Assembly (NCBI GenBank): GCA_016185365.1
Contig: JACPNP010000060.1
Location: 1-64,000, forward strand
Source: Terriglobales bacterium
Lineage (GTDB): Bacteria > Acidobacteriota > Terriglobia > Terriglobales > Acidobacteriaceae
Direction of reading: 5' to 3'
Length of the DNA stretch: 64,000 nt
Shown in pieces: positions 25,578 through 34,619 of the stretch. The notes under the pieces are model-generated. The model saw only the letters and a program-made list of their open reading frames with translations. It made no database searches and was not told where the DNA came from. A program made the position numbers and the translations under genes. Within the stretch, counting starts at the first letter, position 1. The number at the start of each line of letters is the position of its first letter.

Positions 25578-26974
25578 TCGTCATGAAGTTCGGCGGGACC
25601 TCGGTCGAAGACGCCGCGGCCATCGACCGCGCCGCCGCCATCGTCCGCGGCCGCCTGCCCGATCAGCCCGCGGTCGTGGTGAGCGCGCTGGCCCGGGTCA
25701 CGGACACGCTTCTCGCCACCGCCCGCGCCGCCGGCCAGGGTGATCGCGAAAAAGCCCTGGAACTCTCGCGCGGCCTGCGCGAACGCCACTATGCCACCGC
25801 CGGAGAACTTCTGGGCACCGGGATCTTCACCCGCTTCCATGGCGAGTTGGAAGCGGAATTCGATTCTCTGGATGAATTACTGCGCGGCGTCTCCGCCGTG
25901 GGAGAACTCACGCCGCGCACCTTGGACCACGTGGCCGGCTTCGGCGAGCGCATCGCCAGCAAGATGGTGGCCGAGGCCTTTTCCGCCCGCGGCCTCGATG
26001 CCTCGCAGGTGGACAGCCGCCAGTGCATCGTCACGGATTCGACATTCACCCGCGCTATCCCGCAGTTTGATGAGACGAATCTCAAGCTGGAAAAGATCGT
26101 GCGTCCGTTGTTCGAACAACGCCGCGTGCCTGTGATGGGCGGCTATATCGCCGCCACCCGCGACGGCGTCACCACCACGCTCGGTCGCGGCGGGTCCGAT
26201 TTCACCGCCGCCATCCTCGGCGCCGGACTCAGCGCGGAACGCATCGAGATCTGGACCGATGTGGATGGCATGATGACCACCGACCCGGCACTGTGCGCGA
26301 ATGCGCGCCGCATCAAGTCGATCAGCTTTGATGAGGCCGCCGAGCTCGCCTACTTTGGCGCCAAGGTGCTGCATCCGGCCACGTTGCTTCCGGCGGTGCA
26401 GAAGAACATTCCCGTGCGGGTGCTGAATTCCCGTAATCCGAAGAATGAAGGGACGGTCATCACCGCGCGCGCGCCCAAGTGTCGCAACCTCTTCAAAGCC
26501 ATCGCCGCCAAGAGGCGCATCACTATCGTGGACGTGGTGGCCACGCGGATGTTGATGGCCCACGGTTATCTTCGTTCGATCTTTGAAGTATTCGACCGCC
26601 ACAAGTGCCCGGTGGACATGGTGTCCACCTCCGAAGTCAGCGTCTCCCTCACCGTGGACTCGAATGAGGCCATTCCCGCGGTCGCCGCCGATCTGCAAAA
26701 GCTTGCGGACGTGAAATATGAGGGCCGCAAAGCCATCGTTTGCCTGGTGGGAGAGAATATCCGCAACACGCCGGGTATTGCCGCCAAGGTTTTCGGCGCC
26801 ATACCGGACCTCAGCGTGCGCATGATCTCGCAAGGGGCGTCAGAGATCAATCTGAGCTTCGTCATCGATGAAGACGATGTGCCCCGTTGCGTGCAGGCAC
26901 TGCACGCCGCATTCTTCGCGGACCCCGACCCGGAGGTCTTTGGCGAGGTCATGCAGGATCGAGGCCGCAAATGA
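25574..26974 (+). CDS. lysC: Aspartate kinase
   Basis: The protein is 466 residues from the ATG overlapping the asd stop. It begins with the kinase signature MKFGGTSVEDA and has TTLGRGGSDFTAA and WTDVDGMMTTDP in the catalytic domain. Two ACT domains (from about residue 320) would mediate feedback control by lysine or threonine. It is a monofunctional enzyme without a homoserine dehydrogenase part. It catalyses the first step of the aspartate pathway. The next gene, dapB, again overlaps by ATGA. Confidence 0.95.
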   Translation: MIVMKFGGTSVEDAAAIDRAAAIVRGRLPDQPAVVVSALARVTDTLLATARAAGQGDREKALELSRGLRERHYATAGELLGTGIFTRFHGELEAEFDSLDELLRGVSAVGELTPRTLDHVAGFGERIASKMVAEAFSARGLDASQVDSRQCIVTDSTFTRAIPQFDETNLKLEKIVRPLFEQRRVPVMGGYIAATRDGVTTTLGRGGSDFTAAILGAGLSAERIEIWTDVDGMMTTDPALCANARRIKSISFDEAAELAYFGAKVLHPATLLPAVQKNIPVRVLNSRNPKNEGTVITARAPKCRNLFKAIAAKRRITIVDVVATRMLMAHGYLRSIFEVFDRHKCPVDMVSTSEVSVSLTVDSNEAIPAVAADLQKLADVKYEGRKAIVCLVGENIRNTPGIAAKVFGAIPDLSVRMISQGASEINLSFVIDEDDVPRCVQALHAAFFADPDPEVFGEVMQDRGRK

Positions 26975-27660
26975 ACCTTCTCATCCTGGGCAGGGGCAAG
27001 ACGGGCGCGCTGGTGGCGGACGTCGCCCGCGAGCGCGGCCATCAGGTCACCGTCGCTGGATCGGCGGAAAATGCGGAGGGCGCGGCCGTGCGGCCGGACC
27101 GCCTGGCCGGGATCGATGTCGTCATCGACTTCACCGCGCCGGACGCCGTCATTCACAACATCTCCGCCGTGATGCGCGCGAAGAAGTGCATGGTGGTCGG
27201 CACCACCGGCTGGTCGCAGCACGCCGCCCGGGTGCGCGAGCTGGTGGGGTTGAGCGGCGCCGGCTTCGTCTACGGGTCGAATTTTTCCATCGGCGTGAAT
27301 CTTTTTTTTGAGATCGCGCGCACGGCCGCTAGTGCTTTGGACTTCGACTATCAGTACCGCATCATGGAACGGCACCACGCCCACAAGAAGGACGCGCCCT
27401 CAGGCACCGCGGCCACCATACAGAAGATCCTGCATGAGGCACACCCGGACGCAGAACAAAGCGAGATCGTCAGCGTGCGTGAAGGCGAGACCATCGGCAC
27501 GCACGCCTTGCTGCTGGACTCACCGCATGACACCATGATGCTCACCCATGACGCCAAATCGCGCCGGGGTTTTGCCGAAGGCGCGGTGCGCGCGGCCGTG
27601 TGGATCGCCGGCAAGCAGGGGTTTTACGAGTTCAAAGATATTTTTCGCGACCTGAAGTAG
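26971..27660 (+). CDS. dapB: 4-hydroxy-tetrahydrodipicolinate reductase
   Basis: The protein has 229 residues. The dinucleotide site is LILGRGKTGALVA, with VVIDFTAPDAV in the middle. The catalytic region reads RHHAHKKDAPSGTA, and VGTTGWS is the conserved loop. It is shorter than E. coli DapB (about 270) but all active-site motifs are present. It acts after DapA in diaminopimelate and lysine synthesis. Confidence 0.94.
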   Translation: MNLLILGRGKTGALVADVARERGHQVTVAGSAENAEGAAVRPDRLAGIDVVIDFTAPDAVIHNISAVMRAKKCMVVGTTGWSQHAARVRELVGLSGAGFVYGSNFSIGVNLFFEIARTAASALDFDYQYRIMERHHAHKKDAPSGTAATIQKILHEAHPDAEQSEIVSVREGETIGTHALLLDSPHDTMMLTHDAKSRRGFAEGAVRAAVWIAGKQGFYEFKDIFRDLK

Positions 27661-27672
27661 AGGAGTGATCGC

Positions 27673-28554
27673 ATGAGACTGCAAGGCTGTGGCACTGCGC
27701 TGGTCACGCCCTTTCGCGCCGATGGCGCGATCGACGAGGCCGCGCTGCGCAAGCTGGTGGAATGGCAGATCGCGTCGAAGATCGATTTCCTCGTCCCCTG
27801 CGGCACCACCGGCGAGACACCTACCCTTTCGCATGACGAATGGCTGCGCGTGATCGATCTGGTGATCGAGACCGCCGCCGGCCGCGTGCCCATCGTGGCC
27901 GGGGCCACCTCCAACAACACCCGCGAGGCGGTGGAGAAGGCCAGGCTGGTCTCGTCACGGAAGGGAGTGGATTACATCCTCAGCGCTTCGCCGTATTACA
28001 ACAAGCCCACGCAAGAGGGTCAGTATCAGCACTTCAAGGCCATTGCGGAAGCCGTGACCAAGCCGGTCATTCTCTACAACGTGCCCGGCCGCACCGCCGC
28101 CAACATCGAGCCGGCCACACTGGCGCGCCTGGCGGAAGTAAAGAACATCGCCGGAGTGAAAGAGGCCAGCGGCAACATCTCCCAGATCGCGGATGTGTGC
28201 AATGCCGTGCCCGATGGATTCCTGGTCTTCTCCGGCGACGACGCCATCACTTTGCCTGTCATTTCGCTGGGCGGAGTTGGCATCATCTCCGTGGCCTCGA
28301 ATGAGATACCGCGTGAGATGGCGGAGATGACGCGCCACGCGCTTGCCGGGCGCTGGGACGATGCCCGCGCGATCCATCGCAGGTTCCTGCCGCTGATGCA
28401 GGCCAACTTCATCGAATCGAATCCCATGCCGGTCAAAGCGGCGCTGGCCATGATGGGGCGCATCGAAGAACATTACCGCCTGCCCATGGTACGAATGAAA
28501 GCAGACACCCGCGCCCGGCTGGAGACGGTGCTCCGCAACTGCGGCGTTTTGTGA
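27673..28554 (+). CDS. dapA: 4-hydroxy-tetrahydrodipicolinate synthase
   Basis: The protein has 293 residues, the normal length. The substrate loop is PCGTTGETPTLSHDE, the Tyr motif YNVPGRTAANI, and the Schiff-base Lys lies in GVKEASGNI (about residue 163). It condenses pyruvate with aspartate semialdehyde from the upstream Asd. The start has AGGAG 8 nt upstream. It closes the asd-lysC-dapB-dapA operon. Confidence 0.96.
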   Translation: MRLQGCGTALVTPFRADGAIDEAALRKLVEWQIASKIDFLVPCGTTGETPTLSHDEWLRVIDLVIETAAGRVPIVAGATSNNTREAVEKARLVSSRKGVDYILSASPYYNKPTQEGQYQHFKAIAEAVTKPVILYNVPGRTAANIEPATLARLAEVKNIAGVKEASGNISQIADVCNAVPDGFLVFSGDDAITLPVISLGGVGIISVASNEIPREMAEMTRHALAGRWDDARAIHRRFLPLMQANFIESNPMPVKAALAMMGRIEEHYRLPMVRMKADTRARLETVLRNCGVL

Positions 28555-28564
28555 CGGAGAAACC

Positions 28565-29941
28565 ATGCAGGACCTGACCAAAGGCTCGATCACCAAGAAC
28601 ATCCTGGCCATGACCAGCTTCATGCTGGTCACCATGGTGGTGCAGACCCTCTATTTCCTGGTGGACCTCTACTTTGTGGGCCGGCTGGGGAAGGAAGCGG
28701 TGGCCGCGGTCAGCCTCTCCGGCAACCTGATGTTCATCGTCCTGGCCGTTACCCAGATGCTGGGGGTGGGCACCACCGCCCTGATCGCGCAGGCCATCGG
28801 CCGCAAAGACAAAGAAGACGCGCTGCTCATCTTCAATCAGTCGCAGGTGATGGGCGTGCTGGTCGGCGCGATCTTTCTTTTTGTCGGGATGGTCCTCCGC
28901 GGCATGTACGCGAACGCTCTCGCCGCGGACCCTGTGACCGCGGAGCTGGCCAAGCAATACATGAGCTGGTTCATTCCGGCCATGGCGCTGCAGTTCCTGC
29001 TGGTCGGCACCGGCGCGGCGCTGCGCGGGACCGGCAACTTCAAACCCGGCATGATCGTCTCCACCGCGACCATCCTGCTCAATATGATCCTGGCGCCGGT
29101 CCTGATCTTTGGCTGGGGTACAGGACATCCTTTGGGCGTGGCCGGCGCGGCGCTGGCCAGCTTCATCGCCATCATCGTCGGCGTAGTCTGGCTGACTGTG
29201 TACGTGGTCCGACACGAGGTGTATCTCCAATTTGAATCCAAGGACTGGGGCGTGCGCTTCGACATTTGGAAGCGGATGCTCAAGATCGGCCTGCCCGCCG
29301 GCGCGGAGTTCGCGCTGATGTGGGTGTATCTGGTGATCATTTACTTCGTGGCCAAGCCGTTCGGCGCCGCCGCCCAGGCCGGATTCGGGATCGGGTTGCG
29401 CGTGGTCCAGGCGTTCTTTCTGCCGGTGGTGGCGCTGGGCTTTGCCGTGTCCCCGGTGGCCGGGCAGAACTTTGGAGCGCAACTGGCGGACCGCGTGCGC
29501 GAGACCTTCCGCTCCGGCGCCACCATGGCCACCTCGTTGATGCTGCTCTTCACCGCGCTTGCTCACATCGCGCCGGAGGCGTCCATCCGGGTGTTTTCCT
29601 CGGACCCGCAGGTGATCGCGGTGGGCGCGGAGTATCTCCGTATCATCTCTTTCAACTTCATCGCGTCAGGACTGGTCTTTGTCAGCTCCAGCATGTTTCA
29701 GGCCATGGGCAATACTCTGCCGCCGCTGTTCAGCTCGGCGAGCCGTATCGTGTTGCTGGCCATCCCCGCGCTGGTCCTCGCGAAGCTGCCGGGATTCGAC
29801 CTGCGCTGGATCTGGTATCTTTCGGTGGGTTCGGTGACGCTGCAGATGGTGCTGAATCTGTATCTGTTGCAGCGGGAGTTTGCGCGGAAGTTGCAGTTCC
29901 AGGTCAAGTTGCCTGCGCAACCCGAAATCGCGCCGGCATGA
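28565..29941 (+). CDS. MATE-family efflux transporter
   Basis: The protein has 458 residues in 12 predicted helices arranged as two similar halves. The first half has LTKGSITKNILAMTSFM and LVDLYFVGRLGKEAVAAVSL, the second GLPAGAEFALMWVYLVII. This is the MATE (MatE) pattern of sodium- or proton-driven export of drugs or metabolites. It starts 10 nt after dapA and may be co-transcribed, although a link to lysine synthesis is not implied. The substrate is unknown. Confidence 0.9.
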   Translation: MQDLTKGSITKNILAMTSFMLVTMVVQTLYFLVDLYFVGRLGKEAVAAVSLSGNLMFIVLAVTQMLGVGTTALIAQAIGRKDKEDALLIFNQSQVMGVLVGAIFLFVGMVLRGMYANALAADPVTAELAKQYMSWFIPAMALQFLLVGTGAALRGTGNFKPGMIVSTATILLNMILAPVLIFGWGTGHPLGVAGAALASFIAIIVGVVWLTVYVVRHEVYLQFESKDWGVRFDIWKRMLKIGLPAGAEFALMWVYLVIIYFVAKPFGAAAQAGFGIGLRVVQAFFLPVVALGFAVSPVAGQNFGAQLADRVRETFRSGATMATSLMLLFTALAHIAPEASIRVFSSDPQVIAVGAEYLRIISFNFIASGLVFVSSSMFQAMGNTLPPLFSSASRIVLLAIPALVLAKLPGFDLRWIWYLSVGSVTLQMVLNLYLLQREFARKLQFQVKLPAQPEIAPA

Positions 29942-29970
29942 TCAGAAGCGTTGCAGTCTGCTAAGCCGGC

Positions 29971-31125
29971 TTACACGCCCGCCAGTCCCTGCTCCAGGTC
30001 GGCCAGGATGTCTTCCACGTCTTCGATCCCCACGGAGATCCGCACCATGCCGTCGGTCAGGCCGATGGCGGCGCGCCCCTCAGCGCCCAGCGCGGCATGG
30101 GTCATGGTGGCCGGGTGTGAGATCAGCGTCTCCACCCCACCCAGCGATTCGCCCAGCGTGCACACCTTGAGCCGGCGCAGGAATTTGTTGGCATTGTCCT
30201 GCGAGCCCAGGTCGAAGGTGATCATCGAGCCAAAACCCTTCATCTGTTTCTTGGCCAGCTCGTATTGCGGATGGTCCTTCAGTCCCGGATAGAGCACGGT
30301 CTTGATCTTCTTCTGACCCTTGAGGAACTCCGCGACTTTGCGCCCATTCACGTCATGCTGCTCCATGCGCACAGCCAGCGTCTTCACGCCGCGCAACACC
30401 AGCCAGCACTCGAAGGGCGACATGATCGCGCCGGTGGCCTTCTGGATGTAGGCCAGCTTTTCCGCATGGTCCGGCGTTGTGCCCACCAGTACGCCGCCCA
30501 GCCCGTCGCTATGGCCGTTCAGGAATTTCGTGGTCGAGTGCATGACCACGTCCGCGCCCAGCTCGATGGGCTTCTGGAAATACGGCGACGCGAACGTGTT
30601 GTCCACCACCAGTTGCGCGCCGTGCGCGCGCGCCACTTTGGCCACGGCGGCGATATCGGTGAGCTGCATCAGCGGATTGGTGGGGGTCTCGATCCATACG
30701 AAGCGCGTGTTCTTGCGCAGCGCCTTCTGCACGTTCTCCGTGACCGAGGTGTCCACGTAGCTGACTTCGAGTCCGAAGTTCGCCCACACGGTGTTGAACA
30801 TCCGGGGCACGCCGCCATAGACGTTCGATCCGCAGATCACATGGTCGCCGGCCTTGGCGTACATGGAGACATAGGCGTTGGTCGCGGCCATACCGCTGGC
30901 GAAGACGTGCGCCGAGCTTCCACCCTCCAGCGCCGCCAGGTTCTGCTCCAGGCGTGTGCGCGTGGGGTTGGAGACCCGCGCGTACTCGTATCCCTTGTGC
31001 TTGCCGATCTCTTCCTGCGCGTAGGTGGAGGTGGGATGGATGGGCGGCGCCACCGACCCGGTGACCGGATCCGGCTCCTGCCCCACATGGATGGCCCGGG
31101 TGGAAAAGCCTTTTTTCTCTGACAT
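29971..31125 (-). CDS. PLP-dependent transsulfuration enzyme (cystathionine gamma-lyase/gamma-synthase family)
   Basis: The protein is 384 residues from the ATG at 31125; the longer ORF begins at a TTG in intergenic sequence. PLP contacts are YEYARVSNPTRT, FASGMAATNA and the Schiff-base Lys in MHSTTKFLNGHSD. The C-terminal ESLGGVETLISHPA is typical of the Cys/Met-metabolism family. Whether it is MetB, a gamma-lyase or a beta-lyase cannot be decided from sequence. The adjacent cysteine-synthase-like gene on the same strand fits a reverse transsulfuration pair (homocysteine to cysteine). Confidence 0.88.
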   Translation of the reverse strand: MSEKKGFSTRAIHVGQEPDPVTGSVAPPIHPTSTYAQEEIGKHKGYEYARVSNPTRTRLEQNLAALEGGSSAHVFASGMAATNAYVSMYAKAGDHVICGSNVYGGVPRMFNTVWANFGLEVSYVDTSVTENVQKALRKNTRFVWIETPTNPLMQLTDIAAVAKVARAHGAQLVVDNTFASPYFQKPIELGADVVMHSTTKFLNGHSDGLGGVLVGTTPDHAEKLAYIQKATGAIMSPFECWLVLRGVKTLAVRMEQHDVNGRKVAEFLKGQKKIKTVLYPGLKDHPQYELAKKQMKGFGSMITFDLGSQDNANKFLRRLKVCTLGESLGGVETLISHPATMTHAALGAEGRAAIGLTDGMVRISVGIEDVEDILADLEQGLAGV

Positions 31126-31210
31126 AGTGGATTGGATTCTCTGAGCGGACGATGGATTCAATCAAGGATTTAGTTGACCTGATGTTGCCCTGTGTACGAT
31201 CGCAAATTGC

Positions 31211-31250
31211 AGATTTTGAAATTGAAAATTTGAGATTTCAAGATTTGCAA
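31211..31250. repeat. Octamer array touching the cysteine synthase-like stop codon
   Basis: Five 8-nt words follow one another: AGATTTTG, AAATTGAA, AATTTGAG, ATTTCAAG, ATTTGCAA. The array ends at 31250 and the stop codon of the next minus-strand gene begins at 31251. Confidence 0.65.
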
Positions 31251-32210
31251 TTACTTCCCGCCTTCAAAGATCCCCTTCGACAAATACCGTTCCGCGGAAT
31301 CGGGAATGACGGTGACCACGCGCTTGCCCGGGCCCAATTCTTTGGCGATACGCAGCGCCGCCGCCATTACGGCGCCGCCGCTGGATCCGGCCAGCACGCC
31401 TTCTTTGCGGGCAAGTTCCTTCACCATTTGAAACGCCTCTTCATCGTGGATCATCAAGACGCGGTCAGCCATCGTTGGATCGAATGTCTTGGGGATGAAA
31501 CTTACTCCGATGCCTTCCACCTTGTGCGGCCCCGGCGCCCCGCCTTGCAGGATCGAGCCCTGCGACTCCACGGCCACGCCCATCACCTGCGGGTTCTTCG
31601 ATTTCAGCAGCCGGGTCACGCCGGTAAAGGTCCCGCCTGTGCCCACGCCCAGCACCACGGCGTCCACCTTGCCGCCCATCTGTTCCCAGATCTCACGTCC
31701 GGTGGTCTCGTAGTGATAATCGGGATTGGCTTGGTTCTCGAACTGGAGGGCGACGAAGGAACCGGGGATGGTGGCGGCGATCTCTTTGGCTTTGCGGATG
31801 GCGCCCTGCATGCCTTCGGCCTCGGGCGTGCGCAGCACCTCCGCCCCCAGCGCCTGCATGATCTTGACCTTCTCCTCGGAGAACTGCTCCGGCACGCAGA
31901 AGATCACGCGATACCCTTTGTTCACGCCGATCAGCGCCAGTCCCACGCCGGTGTTGCCGGCCGTGGCCTCGATGATGGTGGAGCCTTCCTTCAGCCGGCC
32001 TTCGGCCTCCGCGCGCTGGATCATCCCGATGGCCGCGCGGTCTTTCACGCTGAATCCCGGGTTGATGTACTCCAGCTTGGCGTAGATGTCGGCGGAACCG
32101 GCCGGTGTGATCCGCCGCAAATGCAGCATGGGCGTCTGACCGACCAGATCGGTGATGTTCTCAGCGATTCGGAGCGCGGAAGCAGCCTGTTGGGCGTTCA
32201 TGGTTGGCAT
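31251..32210 (-). CDS. Cysteine synthase / cystathionine beta-synthase-like PLP enzyme
   Basis: The protein has 319 residues. The PLP Lys is in NPGFSVKDRAA (about residue 53), the substrate loop is EATAGNTGVGLAL, and the phosphate-binding loop GVGTGGTFTGV. SSGGAVMAAAL lies near the end. It has the catalytic core only, without CBS or ACT domains. The fold makes cysteine from O-acetylserine or cystathionine from serine and homocysteine. The neighbouring gamma-lyase-family gene favours the second, but this is inference. ATGs at 32210 and 32201 are both possible starts. Confidence 0.88.
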   Translation of the reverse strand: MPTMNAQQAASALRIAENITDLVGQTPMLHLRRITPAGSADIYAKLEYINPGFSVKDRAAIGMIQRAEAEGRLKEGSTIIEATAGNTGVGLALIGVNKGYRVIFCVPEQFSEEKVKIMQALGAEVLRTPEAEGMQGAIRKAKEIAATIPGSFVALQFENQANPDYHYETTGREIWEQMGGKVDAVVLGVGTGGTFTGVTRLLKSKNPQVMGVAVESQGSILQGGAPGPHKVEGIGVSFIPKTFDPTMADRVLMIHDEEAFQMVKELARKEGVLAGSSGGAVMAAALRIAKELGPGKRVVTVIPDSAERYLSKGIFEGGK

Positions 32211-32306
32211 TTCTGAGAGTACTCATTAGCCTACCGGAAATCGTCGGACAGGGCCACCGATTTGATGGGTTTGGCCGTCTCCGGATGCGGCGGTCGCGTA
32301 AGAAAC

Positions 32307-33494
32307 CTATTTTTTCGGTTTTACCGGCTCCGGCTTGGCGGTCGCCTGCTTTTGCGGCCCGGCGTAATATCCGCTGCGGGTGCGGGCCGCCACCTTTTGT
32401 CCCCCGGCTTTCACTTCCACGCGCACGCTGCGGAACCCCGCTTCCGTCAGCGGACGCAGCGGCTTGTACCCGATGGCATATTGATTGCGGATGTCATACG
32501 CCACATCTTTTGTGACAGCGTCGACCTCTTCGAATTTCTCCGGAAAATAGGCCATCCCGCCGCTGGTCTGGGCCAGGTTGTTCATGGCCCGCTTGGCCTT
32601 GCGCGCCACTTTCCTGTCCTCATCCTCCAGCAGGCCGATCATGTAGACGGTGACGTCGCTGAAATCCTCCTGCAGGAAGCGCAGTGTCTCCTCCAGTGTC
32701 AGTTGGCTGGCGTTGTCCTCGCCGTCGGTGACGACCAGCAGGACTTTCTTGTCCCGTCGCGCGCCTTTGTGCAGATGGCCGGCGGCGGCGTAGACCGCGT
32801 CATAGAGCGCGGTGGTGGAGCGCGCCTGGATCTGGTCCAGCGCGTCCTTCAGTTTGACCAGGTCGGCGGTGTAATCCTGATCGAGGTTGGCCTCGAAATC
32901 GAAGTTGACAACGAACACTTCATCGTCCGGGTTCGAGGCGCGCACGAAGTTCAGCGCCGCCTGGTTCACCGAGGGGCGCTTCTTGCGCATGCTGGCGGAG
33001 TTGTCGATCACCAGTCCCACGGAGACGGGAATGTCCTCGTTGCGGAACGAAGTGATCGGCTGGGCCACATTGTCTTCGAAGACGGTGAACGCCGGGCGCC
33101 CCAGCTTGGTGATGAACCGCCCTTTGGCGTCCATCACCGTGGCGTGCAGGACCACCTCATCCACTTTCTTGCGGAACAGGAATCCGGACTGCCGTTCCCC
33201 CGGTTCGCGTTCGCGCAATTGCGGATTTTTCTTTTCTTCCTCCGCGGCCGCTTCGGTCGCGGATTTTTCCGCTTCCAGCGCTTTGCGCTCCATCTCCGCG
33301 TCGGAAGGCGGCGTGAGGTCTTCCACTTTTTGCGGTTCCGTGGGTTTTTGTTCCGGCGCGGTGGGTTGTTGCGCCCATGGAGCGCCGCAGGTCAATAACA
33401 GGAATGTAAGGAGGAACAGCCGGCTCTTACTGCTGTGGCGCGTAATAGCCCTGGCGTGCGTGGACATTGAGGAGCGGCAATCCTTTCGGCGCAT
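32307..33494 (-). CDS. Exported VWFA-domain protein (acidobacterial VWFA-related family)
   Basis: The protein has 395 residues. The N-terminal secretion signal (RLFLLTFLLLTCGAPWAQ) is followed by a Pro/Glu-rich linker. A VWA domain at about residues 145-330 has the MIDAS motif DNSAS (VGLVIDNSASM) and TDGEDNAS. The C-terminal part (NQYAIGYKP, GYYAG) is typical of the VWFA-related family abundant in Acidobacteria (TIGR03436 type). It overlaps the end of the similar upstream gene; the ATG at 33467 is an alternative start. Such proteins are thought to bind partners outside the cytoplasm, but the role is unknown. Confidence 0.85.
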   Translation of the reverse strand: MRRKDCRSSMSTHARAITRHSSKSRLFLLTFLLLTCGAPWAQQPTAPEQKPTEPQKVEDLTPPSDAEMERKALEAEKSATEAAAEEEKKNPQLREREPGERQSGFLFRKKVDEVVLHATVMDAKGRFITKLGRPAFTVFEDNVAQPITSFRNEDIPVSVGLVIDNSASMRKKRPSVNQAALNFVRASNPDDEVFVVNFDFEANLDQDYTADLVKLKDALDQIQARSTTALYDAVYAAAGHLHKGARRDKKVLLVVTDGEDNASQLTLEETLRFLQEDFSDVTVYMIGLLEDEDRKVARKAKRAMNNLAQTSGGMAYFPEKFEEVDAVTKDVAYDIRNQYAIGYKPLRPLTEAGFRSVRVEVKAGGQKVAARTRSGYYAGPQKQATAKPEPVKPKK

Positions 33495-34449
33495 TGAGTT
33501 TGACCTTCAATTTGCGCCACTTCCCGTCGCGCATCTTGTTACTTGGACGGTAGCCCAGGACATATTGGTTGCGCAACTCCACGCCGATCTTTACCGCCGT
33601 GTCGCTCAACTCGCTGACGTCATTGATGGAGAACGTGCGTCCCCCGGTGGCGTCTGTCAATTGCGAAAGCAGGTAGGGCCCGCGGATCTCCTCTTCCGTG
33701 CTGCGATAGAGGTCGTAGATGCCGATGGCGTAGATCTGCACGTCGGCCTCCTGCACCAGTTTTTTGATCTCATTGTCCGTGTACCGGCTGTGATTGTCGC
33801 CGCCGTCGGAGATCATCAGCAATGCCTTCTTGGGGTGCCTGGCGGTGCGCATCTTGTTCATCGCCAGGTAGACGGCGTCCAGCAGCGCCGTTTGCCCGTT
33901 GGGCACCGCATAGACCAGCTTGCCCTGGATGTCCTCGATCGAGGTGGTGAAGTCATGCAGCAGCTCCGGACGGTTGGCGAACGTGACCATGAAGAACTCG
34001 TCCTGCGGGTTCGCCGTCTTGAAGAACTCGATCACCGCATCCTTGGCCTTGTCGATCTTGTTCTTCATGCTGCCGCTCAGGTCAAAGACCACCCCCAGCG
34101 AGATGGGCGCATCTTCGCTGGAAAAGTGCCGGATGTCCTGCTTGATGTTCTGTTCCAGGATGACGAAGTTGTCTTTTTCCAGCCCGGTCACCAGGCGGTT
34201 CAACGGGTCGGTCACGGTGACGCTCACCAGCACCAGGTCCACATCGCTGCGGATGGGCTTGCCGAACTGTTTCAGCTCGTCAGTCGACAGTTCCTGGGGA
34301 TTAGCGGGCGGTTTATCGGTTTTGAGCCGTGGCTGGGTGTTGATGGTCTGTTCCGCGCCCTGTCCCAGGGCCGCGCACGCAAGTAAAGACACCAAGAGCA
34401 GAAGCTTCGCCGGCAGGACGCCGGAGCTTTTCTGGACCGCGGCCAACAC
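33427..34449 (-). CDS. Exported VWFA-domain protein, paralogue of its neighbour
   Basis: The protein has 340 residues with a signal peptide (KLLLLVSLLACAALGQG). The VWA domain has a full MIDAS motif (GVVFDLSGSM) and a TALLDAVYLA and ISDGGDNHS pattern, followed by NQYVLGYRPSN and GYYAPQQ. It shares domain order with the downstream gene, which points to tandem duplication followed by divergence. The two reading frames overlap by several dozen bases. Confidence 0.85.
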   Translation of the reverse strand: MLAAVQKSSGVLPAKLLLLVSLLACAALGQGAEQTINTQPRLKTDKPPANPQELSTDELKQFGKPIRSDVDLVLVSVTVTDPLNRLVTGLEKDNFVILEQNIKQDIRHFSSEDAPISLGVVFDLSGSMKNKIDKAKDAVIEFFKTANPQDEFFMVTFANRPELLHDFTTSIEDIQGKLVYAVPNGQTALLDAVYLAMNKMRTARHPKKALLMISDGGDNHSRYTDNEIKKLVQEADVQIYAIGIYDLYRSTEEEIRGPYLLSQLTDATGGRTFSINDVSELSDTAVKIGVELRNQYVLGYRPSNKMRDGKWRKLKVKLNAPKGLPLLNVHARQGYYAPQQ

Positions 34450-34619
34450 CGTTAGGACCCTCAGTTCTTACGCGAATGTTAGCACAGGCCCAACGGTGGG
34501 AAAAGGAGGTGTGGGACGAATCGCGCCTGCCTTGCGCACGCGTTTCACGGGCCCGTGACATTTGAACTGCCGCCTGCTTCCCTTTACTATCAGTGGCGAG
34601 CGAATCCGCACTCTCTCCC